A stretch of DNA of 35,906 nt from Myxococcales bacterium (GTDB lineage: Bacteria > Myxococcota_A > Polyangia > Polyangiales > Polyangiaceae). Every line of letters starts with the position of its first letter. Position 1 is the first letter of the stretch. Position numbers and translations under genes: made by a program. The notes beneath the pieces are model-generated. The model was not told the DNA's origin. It ran no database searches and saw nothing but the letters and a program-made list of their open reading frames with translations. Of the stretch, positions 28,051 through 35,869 are shown piece by piece. The stretch covers positions 1 to 35,906 of the forward strand of contig SHZB01000016.1 of assembly GCA_009692485.1 (NCBI GenBank), given 5' to 3'.

Positions 28051-28419
28051 GACGGCCGCTCGACTAACACACCCGCGGGCGGCGAGCCAATCCGGCGTGG
28101 CCGAGGGGACGCAAATGAAAGCTCCGTTCGACCTTTGACAACCGCCATCAACGCGTTGAGATCACATTAGATTTTTGCGCAAATTGCAACAAGCCGAAGC
28201 CTGGCGCGCCAGCTGCTTTGTCGAAAATCGTTGTGCCTCCGCGGCGGACTCGTTACTTGTTGGCCCACCCGCTGACAACGTCGCATCTTATCTCACATCG
28301 GCATACCAATTAGCTTCATTGGCAGACTTGGCTTTTTTTGCAGACCAAGCCGCGCCTCGATAGGCGCTCCACGTGCTTCGCGGATGATTCATCCGAGTAG
28401 CCCGGACCGAGGAGAGAAG

Positions 28420-28599
28420 ATGAGATTTGCACCCTGGTACCTCGCAGCTCTCGCGCCGTTCGCGGCCGTTGGATACGGTGGCGCCCACCTCGGCCATGTC
28501 GTGGTCCTGCTCCTGACGGTCGGCATTTTCCTCGGGACACTGCACGTCGGAAAGCAGCTCCCGGGCGGGCTGCCGGGCCAGCCCAAGACCGACCCGTGA
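28420..28599 (+). CDS. Very small membrane protein (59 aa)
   Basis: SD ggagagaag before ATG 28420; MRFAPWYLAALAPFAAVGYGGAHLGHVVVLLLTVGIFLGTLHVGKQLPGG. Confidence 0.6.
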   Translation: MRFAPWYLAALAPFAAVGYGGAHLGHVVVLLLTVGIFLGTLHVGKQLPGGLPGQPKTDP

Positions 28600-28627
28600 C
28601 CGCGAACGCACGGCGCGCGACGCGCCG

Positions 28628-29752
28628 GTGTTTGAAACCCTGAATGCGCGCCGGATGCCTCCTCGACCGACAGCCCTGGTATTTCCGTCCCGGCTCACCG
28701 CGCTCAAGCGCCTGAGCGATCTGTCGCTCATGGACCTCGAGAGCGTGCGGCTCATCCTCGAGGGTCAGTCCGTCGTGGACTGGCAGAGGCTGCACCTGGA
28801 GACCGACGACGAGGCGGCGCGCTTCCTCGAGACCAACGCGTTCGACCCGACCGGTGCGGACGACAATCGCCGGCTGGACGCGATCAAGACCAGCGCCATC
28901 GACTACCTCCGCTGGCAGTTCGAGCTTGCGATCCCGCGCGCCGTCGCCGACGCGAGCGTGGTGGGACTGTTGCGAATGGCCTCGACCAAGGGCAATCGGC
29001 AGCTCAGCGCGTGCACGATCCTCAAGGCGATGCACATCATCCACCACGTGGAGGCACGCGAGCTGCAGTACTCGCTCGCCCTCTCCGATCTGGAGTTGTT
29101 CCGGCTCATCGAAGAGCGCGTCTACCGTCTCGTCGGACAGATGCTCGCCGAGGGCCTGCCCATCACGGAGTTCGTCGGCGGACGTAAGCGGCGCGCCTCG
29201 ATTTACACCAAGCTCTTGAGCAAGCGCGAAGCCCACGCGTCCGCGATCTACGACAAGCAGCGATTTCGAATCGTCACCCGCAGCAAAGACGACATTTTTC
29301 CGATCCTTCTCTACCTCACGCACAATTTGTTCGCGTTCAACTACGTCGTGCCCGGCGAGAGCATCAACACCGTCGTTCACTTCCGAAGTTACTGTGATGC
29401 ACACCCGCATTTGGCTCAGCTCGCGCGCCGCAGCATGCCGACGGATGATTTCACGCTCAGCGACAATCGCTTCAGCGCGACGGACTACCGGATCATCCAC
29501 TTCGTGGTCGACGTGCCGGTGCGGGTACCGCCGGCACTGCTCGAGGCCGCGTCCCCCGAGGCGCGCTCGCTAGGCCCGGTGATCTTCGGCATGTGCGAGT
29601 TTCAGATCATCGATCGCGAGACCGAAGAGGCCAACGAAAAAGGCGACGCGAGTCACGCCAGCTACAAGAAACGACAGCGCGATGCGGTGATGCGGCGACT
29701 GCTCCTCGAGGGCGCGCGAAGCTCCCGCGCTCGCCGTCCGACGCGCTCCTGA
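28628..29752 (+). CDS. Uncharacterised protein with apparent divergent RelA/SpoT-like synthetase domain
   Basis: GGRKRRASIYTKLL...YDKQRFRIVT...DYRIIHFVV...CEFQIIDRETEEANEKGDASHASYK in the order and spacing of RSH synthetase motifs. Confidence 0.65.
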   Translation: MFETLNARRMPPRPTALVFPSRLTALKRLSDLSLMDLESVRLILEGQSVVDWQRLHLETDDEAARFLETNAFDPTGADDNRRLDAIKTSAIDYLRWQFELAIPRAVADASVVGLLRMASTKGNRQLSACTILKAMHIIHHVEARELQYSLALSDLELFRLIEERVYRLVGQMLAEGLPITEFVGGRKRRASIYTKLLSKREAHASAIYDKQRFRIVTRSKDDIFPILLYLTHNLFAFNYVVPGESINTVVHFRSYCDAHPHLAQLARRSMPTDDFTLSDNRFSATDYRIIHFVVDVPVRVPPALLEAASPEARSLGPVIFGMCEFQIIDRETEEANEKGDASHASYKKRQRDAVMRRLLLEGARSSRARRPTRS

Positions 29753-29763
29753 TCGCGAGGGGC

Positions 29764-29817
29764 TCAGCGCATCAACACGAAGCTGACTGCGCGAGCGGGT
29801 CAGCGAGCCAGCACGAA
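29764..29817 (-). repeat. In-frame 36-bp-spaced duplication of the terminal codons plus stop (FVLAR* / FVLMR*)
   Basis: Minus strand TTCGTGCTGGCTCGCTGA and TTCGTGTTGATGCGCTGA, 14/18 identical, stops 36 bp apart. Confidence 0.6.
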
Positions 29818-31344
29818 ACCAAGCGCGCCAACGACCGCGGCGATGACGGCACCGCCGATGCTCGCCCCACGCCGGTAAGCCTCGGCATCGTACGAAGTCG
29901 TCGCGCGCCGCAATTTCTCGACCTCGCGCTCCGCCACATCGCGGACGCCGCAGATCTCGGCAAATTGCGCGATCGCGGCTTCGCCAACGGTCGCTGGATG
30001 TTCGACGACGAGCAGGCGCAGCGCCGCTTCGTAAGCGTTGAGTCGTGACTGCTGGGCAAATTCTACGGCCGTCCGTCGTTGCTTCTGCAGCTCGTCAGCG
30101 TCGCGGCTCAAGCTCTGGCGCCGCGCGTCGATCGCGGCCGCCGCGCGGTCATGCTGCGAGAGCTTACGCTCGACCTCCTGCACCGCCCTCCGGCCCTCTG
30201 CGACCACGACGTCGTGACCGCGCAGCGCCTGCTCGAGCCGCGCTTTCTGGCCCTCGAGCTCGACGATGCGACGCGCGAACTCGGGCGGCGCGAACTCGGA
30301 AGCTCCTGCCGCCGCCCCGGCCGCGTCGTGAGCCACCTCGAGGCCACGCTTCGCCTGTAACAACGCCGCGCGGTCGCGCGCCTGGTGGGCACACCCATCC
30401 TCCAACACCACCTGCGCCTTCTTGCGCTGCGCCAAGATCGCGGCGCGCTCCGTTTCCCGCACGACCGCCTCATCGTCGAGTCCCCGCGTGCTCGCGTCGA
30501 AAGAGGCTCGTGCCTCCCCGAGCTCACTCGACCGGAGCGAGACGGCCTGGGAAGAGTCATCGATGGGCTTGAACGCGAGTTCGAAGGGATCGTCCGCCGC
30601 ACAGCCGGCCTTGCTGCGAACCTCATCGGCGAGTGCAGCCATTTTCTCTTGCAGAAAGCGCCGCTGCTTGGCGTAATCATCGACCTCGCCAGCGAGCAAT
30701 TTCTCGAGGGTGCGCCGACGCAACCACGTACGTAGCGCGTACGGAACGGTGGCCGGCAGCGATGTCGGCGGCGGTCCAAAGCCGCCAAGCGCGGCGACCT
30801 CCTGTTCTGCAACGCTCAAGGCACGGGGGACTGTTGCGACCACCGCGGGTGCGCTGGCCGACCCGGATCCTGGGGCCTGGGTCGCGGCCAACGCGTTCTT
30901 CTTCTGGGCGGCGAACGCATCGGGCGCGGGCGGCAACATCGATTGCAGCTCGAGGCCGGTCCCCACCAGATCGGAGTCATCGTCGAGCGCATTCATGGCC
31001 GATTCGGTCGTCGTGGCGCTCGGAAGATCGCGGCGAAGGTCCGCGCCGTCCTCGAGATCGAGCCCGAATTGCACGTTGAGTTTGCCACCGTCGTCGCCAC
31101 CGATGGCCGCCTTGCCTGGTGCGGCCACCAGCGTGCGGACGAGCGGAACCCTACCTACCGCCACGGGCAAGGGCGCCGCCTCTGGGAAATCGAGCCGTAG
31201 GCTGGGAAGCGGCTCTTTCAGTTCTTCCGGCACACGCGAAACAGAACTCGCCATCTCGCATTGGGGACACGAACGCGGCGACGCTCTCCCGATCACGCAC
31301 CCGCACCGCGGGCAAACGCCGTCGTCGATTGACACGCGACCCAT
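29800..31344 (-). CDS. Zinc-ribbon / coiled-coil / C-terminal TM tail-anchored protein
   Basis: Start ATG 31344: MGRVSIDDGVCPRCGCVIGRASPRSCPQCE; long coiled coil; C-terminal ASIGGAVIAAVVGALGFVLAR. Confidence 0.75.
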   Translation of the reverse strand: MGRVSIDDGVCPRCGCVIGRASPRSCPQCEMASSVSRVPEELKEPLPSLRLDFPEAAPLPVAVGRVPLVRTLVAAPGKAAIGGDDGGKLNVQFGLDLEDGADLRRDLPSATTTESAMNALDDDSDLVGTGLELQSMLPPAPDAFAAQKKNALAATQAPGSGSASAPAVVATVPRALSVAEQEVAALGGFGPPPTSLPATVPYALRTWLRRRTLEKLLAGEVDDYAKQRRFLQEKMAALADEVRSKAGCAADDPFELAFKPIDDSSQAVSLRSSELGEARASFDASTRGLDDEAVVRETERAAILAQRKKAQVVLEDGCAHQARDRAALLQAKRGLEVAHDAAGAAAGASEFAPPEFARRIVELEGQKARLEQALRGHDVVVAEGRRAVQEVERKLSQHDRAAAAIDARRQSLSRDADELQKQRRTAVEFAQQSRLNAYEAALRLLVVEHPATVGEAAIAQFAEICGVRDVAEREVEKLRRATTSYDAEAYRRGASIGGAVIAAVVGALGFVLAR

Positions 31345-31420
31345 CTTGCCGCGATTTTGGATTCGCTGGCTCGAAAATTTCTCACGAAATTCGGGACCTG
31401 AACCCGCTCGACCCGAGCGC

Positions 31421-31545
31421 GCTGTGCCCATGCTGTGCCCAGTGCCCAGTGCCCCATGCTGTGCCCAGTGCCCCTGCTGTGCCCATGCTGTGCCCAGTGC
31501 CCCTGCTGTGCCCATGCTGTGCCCAGTGCCCATGCTGTGCCGATG
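31421..31545. repeat. Compound 11/18-bp (29-bp higher-order) tandem repeat in a divergent intergenic region
   Basis: GCTGTGCCCAT and GCTGTGCCCAGTGCCCCT units alternating. Confidence 0.92.
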
Positions 31546-31645
31546 CGCGGCCACCCTTCGACTGCAACACGCGCTTCGCCACGCCGTTGACTCTCCGGGG
31601 GGCGCGCACCACGATGCGGGCCGTCCGTCACCGCCAGCATTTGCC

Positions 31646-32155
31646 ATGCGTCTGCATCCAAACCAAATTCCACCGCTCGCGAAGAAGCTCGTCAAAGCGC
31701 TGATCGCTGCCCGCGACATCGATGCAGAGAGCCCGCGCGAGGTCGAACGCGACGTCGAGGCGGTGCTCGAGAGCTACGTCCGCGAAGTCGATGCCGTCCA
31801 GTCGCGCGCGAGAGAAATCGTCCAACAACGCGGCATGCCCACGGGCGAGTTCGGGCGCGCGGTCAAGCACGCTGCCGAAAAATCCGGCATCAAGGTCGGC
31901 GAAGATGCGCTCGATTTCGTGCTCGATCAGCTGCTCGAGATGCTCATGCACTCGAACAACATCGACGAGGTCTTCGCCGCGGATCACGACCTGCGCAGAC
32001 GCATGCGTCCGCTCATCGTCGCTGCCGCGGATCTCGACAAAGAGGTCGATCTTGAAGTGCGCAGCAAGCTCAAGCACGTCCAGGAAGGCACGCGCACCTG
32101 GGAGATCGAATACGCGCGCATGATGGACGAGATCCGACGCCGCAAAGGGGTCTGA
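31646..32155 (+). CDS. DUF507 family protein
   Basis: MRLHPNQIPPLAKKLVKALI...RRRMRPLIVAA..., two-unit DUF507-like organisation. Confidence 0.8.
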   Translation: MRLHPNQIPPLAKKLVKALIAARDIDAESPREVERDVEAVLESYVREVDAVQSRAREIVQQRGMPTGEFGRAVKHAAEKSGIKVGEDALDFVLDQLLEMLMHSNNIDEVFAADHDLRRRMRPLIVAAADLDKEVDLEVRSKLKHVQEGTRTWEIEYARMMDEIRRRKGV

Positions 32156-32156
32156 G

Positions 32157-32804
32157 TTGGCCGGCGCGGAAGAGTTCCTCACGCTCATCGTCTCGTCCCC
32201 GTCGGGTGCCGGCAAGACCACGCTGTGCGAGCGACTTCGCCGCCGCGTCACGGACTTGCGCTTCAGCGTTTCGCATACGACGCGCACGCCGCGCCCCAGC
32301 GAGGTCGATGGTCGCGAGTACCACTTCGTCGACGACGCGGCCTTCGGCGAGATGGTGAGTGCGGGGCGCTTCGCCGAGTGGGCGGTCGTCCACGGGCGCT
32401 CTTACGGGACGGCTCACTCCGAGGTCGACCATGCGCGCAGGACGGCGAACGGCATTTTGTTCGACATCGATTTCCAGGGCGCGCGCCAGATCAAGGCTCG
32501 TGTCATGGACGCCGTCAGCGTGTTCATTTTGCCGCCGTCGCTCACGGAGCTCGAGCGCCGTCTGCGCGGGCGAGGCACCGAGGATGAGCCGACGACGCGC
32601 CGGCGGCTCGCAAACGCAAAGCGAGAGATCGCCCACTATGGCCTCTTCGACTACGTCGTCGTCAACGATGATCTCGACCGCGCCGAAGAGCGCATCGTCT
32701 CGATCGTGATCGCAGAACGCTGCCGCCGCGCCCGTCACGCCGATCGCTGCGAAGCCCTGCTCGCCCGAGCGCGTGAGGCCACGCTCGGCGAGCCCGACGC
32801 CTGA
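32157..32804 (+). CDS. gmk: Guanylate kinase
   Basis: LIVSSPSGAGKTTLCERL, SVSHTTRTPRPSEVDGREYHFVD, FAEWAVVHGRSYGT; TTG start. Confidence 0.95.
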   Translation: MAGAEEFLTLIVSSPSGAGKTTLCERLRRRVTDLRFSVSHTTRTPRPSEVDGREYHFVDDAAFGEMVSAGRFAEWAVVHGRSYGTAHSEVDHARRTANGILFDIDFQGARQIKARVMDAVSVFILPPSLTELERRLRGRGTEDEPTTRRRLANAKREIAHYGLFDYVVVNDDLDRAEERIVSIVIAERCRRARHADRCEALLARAREATLGEPDA

Positions 32805-32825
32805 GCGGAACTGGAGCGGAAGAGG

Positions 32826-33704
32826 ATGACAAAGCTCGCAATCATCGGTGGCAGCGGCCTCTACGACGTGCCCGGCGTGGTCGAGCTCGAGCGCATCACG
32901 GTCGAGACTCCCTACGGTGCGCCGAGCGACGCCATCGTCCGCGCTCGACTCGCGAGCGGTGACGGCGCCGAGCTCTTGTTTCTGCCGCGCCACGGCCGCG
33001 GGCACCGCATCCCACCGCACGCGATCAACTACCGCGCGAACATTTGCGCCTTGAAAAAACTGGGCGCGAGCGCGGTGCTCTCGGTGAGCGCGACCGGCTC
33101 CTTGAAAGAATCGATCGCCCCCGGAGATCTCGTCGTGATCGATCAGATCATCGATCTCACCAAGCGCCGGCACTCGACGTATTTCGATGCCATAGCAGCG
33201 CACGTTGCCTTCGCCGCCCCGATCTGCGCGCTCTTCGCACGCGCCACCTACGACGCAGCCTGTGCCGTGGCGCTCGCGGCTGGGGAGCGCGGCAAGCCCT
33301 TCGGAGTCCATGACGGCGGCACCTACGTGTGCATGGAAGGACCGCAGTTTTCGACGCGCGCAGAGAGCCTCCTCTATCGCAGCTGGGGCGCATCGCTGGT
33401 CGGCATGACGAACATGCCGGAGGCCAAGCTCGCACGCGAGGCAGAGCTGCCCTACGCGACGCTCGGGCTCGCGACGGACTACGACTGCTGGCACGAGAGC
33501 GAAGGTGCTGTCGATGTGACGGCAGTCGTTGCGCGCCTGAGGACGATGGTGGAGCACGCGCACGCCGTCATGCTCGGTCTCGCTCGGCGTTTACCCGATC
33601 TCACCGCAAGCCCCGCCACCTGTGCGCTCAAGGGCGCGATCATGACGAGCCCGGACGCGATCACCGCAGATGCGCGAGCCCAGCTCTCGTGGCTGCTCGG
33701 CTGA
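32826..33704 (+). CDS. mtnP: S-methyl-5'-thioadenosine phosphorylase family
   Basis: IIGGSGLYDVPGV, FLPRHGRGHRIPPHAINYRANICALKKLGA, CMEGPQFSTRAES, VGMTNMPEAKLAREAELPYATLGLATDYDCW. Confidence 0.93.
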   Translation: MTKLAIIGGSGLYDVPGVVELERITVETPYGAPSDAIVRARLASGDGAELLFLPRHGRGHRIPPHAINYRANICALKKLGASAVLSVSATGSLKESIAPGDLVVIDQIIDLTKRRHSTYFDAIAAHVAFAAPICALFARATYDAACAVALAAGERGKPFGVHDGGTYVCMEGPQFSTRAESLLYRSWGASLVGMTNMPEAKLAREAELPYATLGLATDYDCWHESEGAVDVTAVVARLRTMVEHAHAVMLGLARRLPDLTASPATCALKGAIMTSPDAITADARAQLSWLLG

Positions 33705-33750
33705 GTTCTGCGCGGCTGAGTGCTGCGCGGCTGAGTGCTGCGCGGCTGGG
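33700..33750 (+). repeat. 15-bp tandem array (3 copies plus partial) containing the mtnP stop codon
   Basis: gcTGAgttctgcgcg gcTGAgtgctgcgcg gcTGAgtgctgcgcg gctggg. Confidence 0.95.
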
Positions 33751-33802
33751 CTCGCCGATACGCTGTTTTGTGCTATTCGGGGCTCGATTCGAGCCATGGG
33801 CG

Positions 33803-33858
33803 GCGCTAGGGTCCCGCGCGCTCGGCGGGAATAGGCCCCAGCGCGTACCATTTTTCTT
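33803..33858 (+). terminator. Bulged stem-loop with T-run, terminator or attenuator-like, just upstream of the PfkB gene
   Basis: GCGCTaGGG-TCCCGC-gcgctcg-GCGGGA-atagg-CCCcAGCGC then gtaccATTTTTCTT. Confidence 0.55.
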
Positions 33859-33873
33859 AACCAGGACAGCGAC

Positions 33874-34821
33874 GTGAGCACGAAGTCGATCTTGATCGTC
33901 GGCTCGATGGCCTTTGACGACCTCGAGTTCCCAATCCCGGTGACGACGCGCACGGGTGAACCCCGCACGATCTTCGAAGACGTGATCGGCGGCTCGGCGA
34001 CCTACGCCTCGTTGAGCGCATCCGCGTTCGCGCCCGTTCGCGTCGTGGCGGTGGTGGGCCGCGACTTTCCGGAAGCGACGCTCGAGGCGATGCGCGCGCG
34101 CGGCATCGATACGCTCGGCATCGAGCGGGCGGACGGACTCTCGTTTCGTTGGCGCGGTCGCTATCACGAGGACCTGGCCGGGCGCACGTCGCTCGAGACG
34201 CAGCTCAACGTGTTTCAAGACTTTCGTCCGCGCCTCCCGGCGGACTACGGCACGACGCCGCTCGTCTTGCTCGGCAACATTCACCCCGGGCTTCAGCTCG
34301 AGGTGCTCGAGCAGCTAGAACAGCCCGAGTTCTGCGTCGCCGACACGATGAATTTCTGGATCACCGGGGAAGAGACCCTCCTCGCCAAGCTCCTTCGTCG
34401 CATCGATTTGTTGGTCATCAACGACGAAGAGGCGCGCCTCCTGAGCGGGATCCACAACATCGCGCGAGCCGCAAAAGACATCCTCGCGCGCGGGCCGAAA
34501 CGGCTCGTGATCAAGCGCGGCGAGTACGGCTCGATCTACTTCGATGACGAGGGCGTGTTCGCGGCTCCGGCGCTCTTGCTCGAGCAGGTCGTCGATCCTA
34601 CGGGCGCTGGCGACTCCTTCGCCGGTGGGCTCCTCGGCTATCTCGCCGAACGCGGGCGCTACGATCACCAGAGCATGCGCCTCGCGCTCGTGCATGGCAC
34701 CGCGACCGCCTCTTTCGCGGTCGAGCACGTCGGCACCGACGGCGTCGCTTCTCTCTCGCGCGCAGACGTCGCCGCCCGAGTCGCGCGGATCCGCACCCTC
34801 AACCAGATTGCAGCCGAGTAA
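33874..34821 (+). CDS. PfkB-family carbohydrate/nucleoside kinase
   Basis: GTG start; VIGGSATYASLSAS, VVDPTGAGDSFAGGLLGYLAE. Confidence 0.92.
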   Translation: MSTKSILIVGSMAFDDLEFPIPVTTRTGEPRTIFEDVIGGSATYASLSASAFAPVRVVAVVGRDFPEATLEAMRARGIDTLGIERADGLSFRWRGRYHEDLAGRTSLETQLNVFQDFRPRLPADYGTTPLVLLGNIHPGLQLEVLEQLEQPEFCVADTMNFWITGEETLLAKLLRRIDLLVINDEEARLLSGIHNIARAAKDILARGPKRLVIKRGEYGSIYFDDEGVFAAPALLLEQVVDPTGAGDSFAGGLLGYLAERGRYDHQSMRLALVHGTATASFAVEHVGTDGVASLSRADVAARVARIRTLNQIAAE

Positions 34822-34828
34822 CCTCACC

Positions 34829-35869
34829 ATGAGCATTTTCCGTTCGCTTCACAGCCGCCGTTTCGTGACCCTCACCGTGGTCTCGGGCCTCGCCGCGCTC
34901 GCGACGACCGGCGCCTGTAGCAGCAAAGACGAAGCTCCGGCGACGACCGCGAGCACCGGCGCTGGCAGCTGCGCACCCCAAGATCCGGCGTGCCCCGCGC
35001 TTGCGATCGAGAGCGAGTGTCTGGCGCTCGTCGACAACGCGGGCGCCGACAAATTCACGCTGCGATTGTCTCAGCTGTCGATCACGAAGCCACAAGCGCT
35101 CACGACCGTCACCGTGCAGAAAATCGTCTCCGACGGAGTCAACATCAACCTGCCCGCGTGCAACGTCCCCGGCACCGGCACCTTCTCGCTCTTGACCGAG
35201 TTCGACCTCGCGGCCGGAACATTTCGCACGGGCGGCGCGCTTCCGGAGGCGGATCCGAAGGGTGGCTACTGTTACGCGTACGACGACAAACTCGGCGTCG
35301 AACCTGCCGATGCGAAGCTCACCATCGACGCCGATCTGCGCTTCTCGACCGCGGCGATCGACCGCATCGTCGTGCCGATTTACCTCGACCTCGCAGCCAC
35401 GAGCGCCGTCTACCTGCCGCTTCGCAACGCGGTCCTCAAAGATGGCCAGCTCAGCCCGGACCACAACTGCATCGGCAAGTTCAACGCCGCCGGACTCGAG
35501 CCCGTCAACAACTGCCTGCCCGACACAGACGCGGGGATCGACTACTTCATCAACGGCGGCAAGCTCGAGGGGCACATCACGCTCGAGGAGGCCGATGCGG
35601 TGACGGTCGAGCTCCTTGCGCAGTCGCTGTGCGTGCTCTTGAGCGGAGATCCCGCGACCTACGGTGATGGCCAAAAGCCCAACAAGTGCAAGCGCGACGG
35701 CGCGGCCAAGATCACGCTCGTGGGCGACTGGTGCTCGACGACGGACAGCGCGGGCGGCTGCAAGGACGCTTTTCAGCTGAGCGCAGAGCTCGCCGGCAGC
35801 GCGGCAAAGCTTCGCGATAACTGCGTGGTTCCTGGCGGCGGCACGGGCGGCGCGGGCGGCGCGGGCTGA
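34829..35869 (+). CDS. Putative lipoprotein of unknown function with Gly-rich tail
   Basis: ATG 34829; lipobox ALATTGACSSKDE; C-terminus GGGTGGAGGAG. Confidence 0.75.
   Translation: MSIFRSLHSRRFVTLTVVSGLAALATTGACSSKDEAPATTASTGAGSCAPQDPACPALAIESECLALVDNAGADKFTLRLSQLSITKPQALTTVTVQKIVSDGVNINLPACNVPGTGTFSLLTEFDLAAGTFRTGGALPEADPKGGYCYAYDDKLGVEPADAKLTIDADLRFSTAAIDRIVVPIYLDLAATSAVYLPLRNAVLKDGQLSPDHNCIGKFNAAGLEPVNNCLPDTDAGIDYFINGGKLEGHITLEEADAVTVELLAQSLCVLLSGDPATYGDGQKPNKCKRDGAAKITLVGDWCSTTDSAGGCKDAFQLSAELAGSAAKLRDNCVVPGGGTGGAGGAG

Noticed and set aside
28135-28171. TTGACA box as sigma-70 promoter upstream of 28420
   Set aside because: No acceptable -10 at 16-19 bp; the TTAGAT-like hexamer is about 25 bp away.
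31345-31719. N-terminal extension of the zinc-ribbon ORF through the GTGHSMGT repeats
   Set aside because: Open only because the minisatellite lacks stops; the zinc-ribbon protein starts sensibly at 31344.
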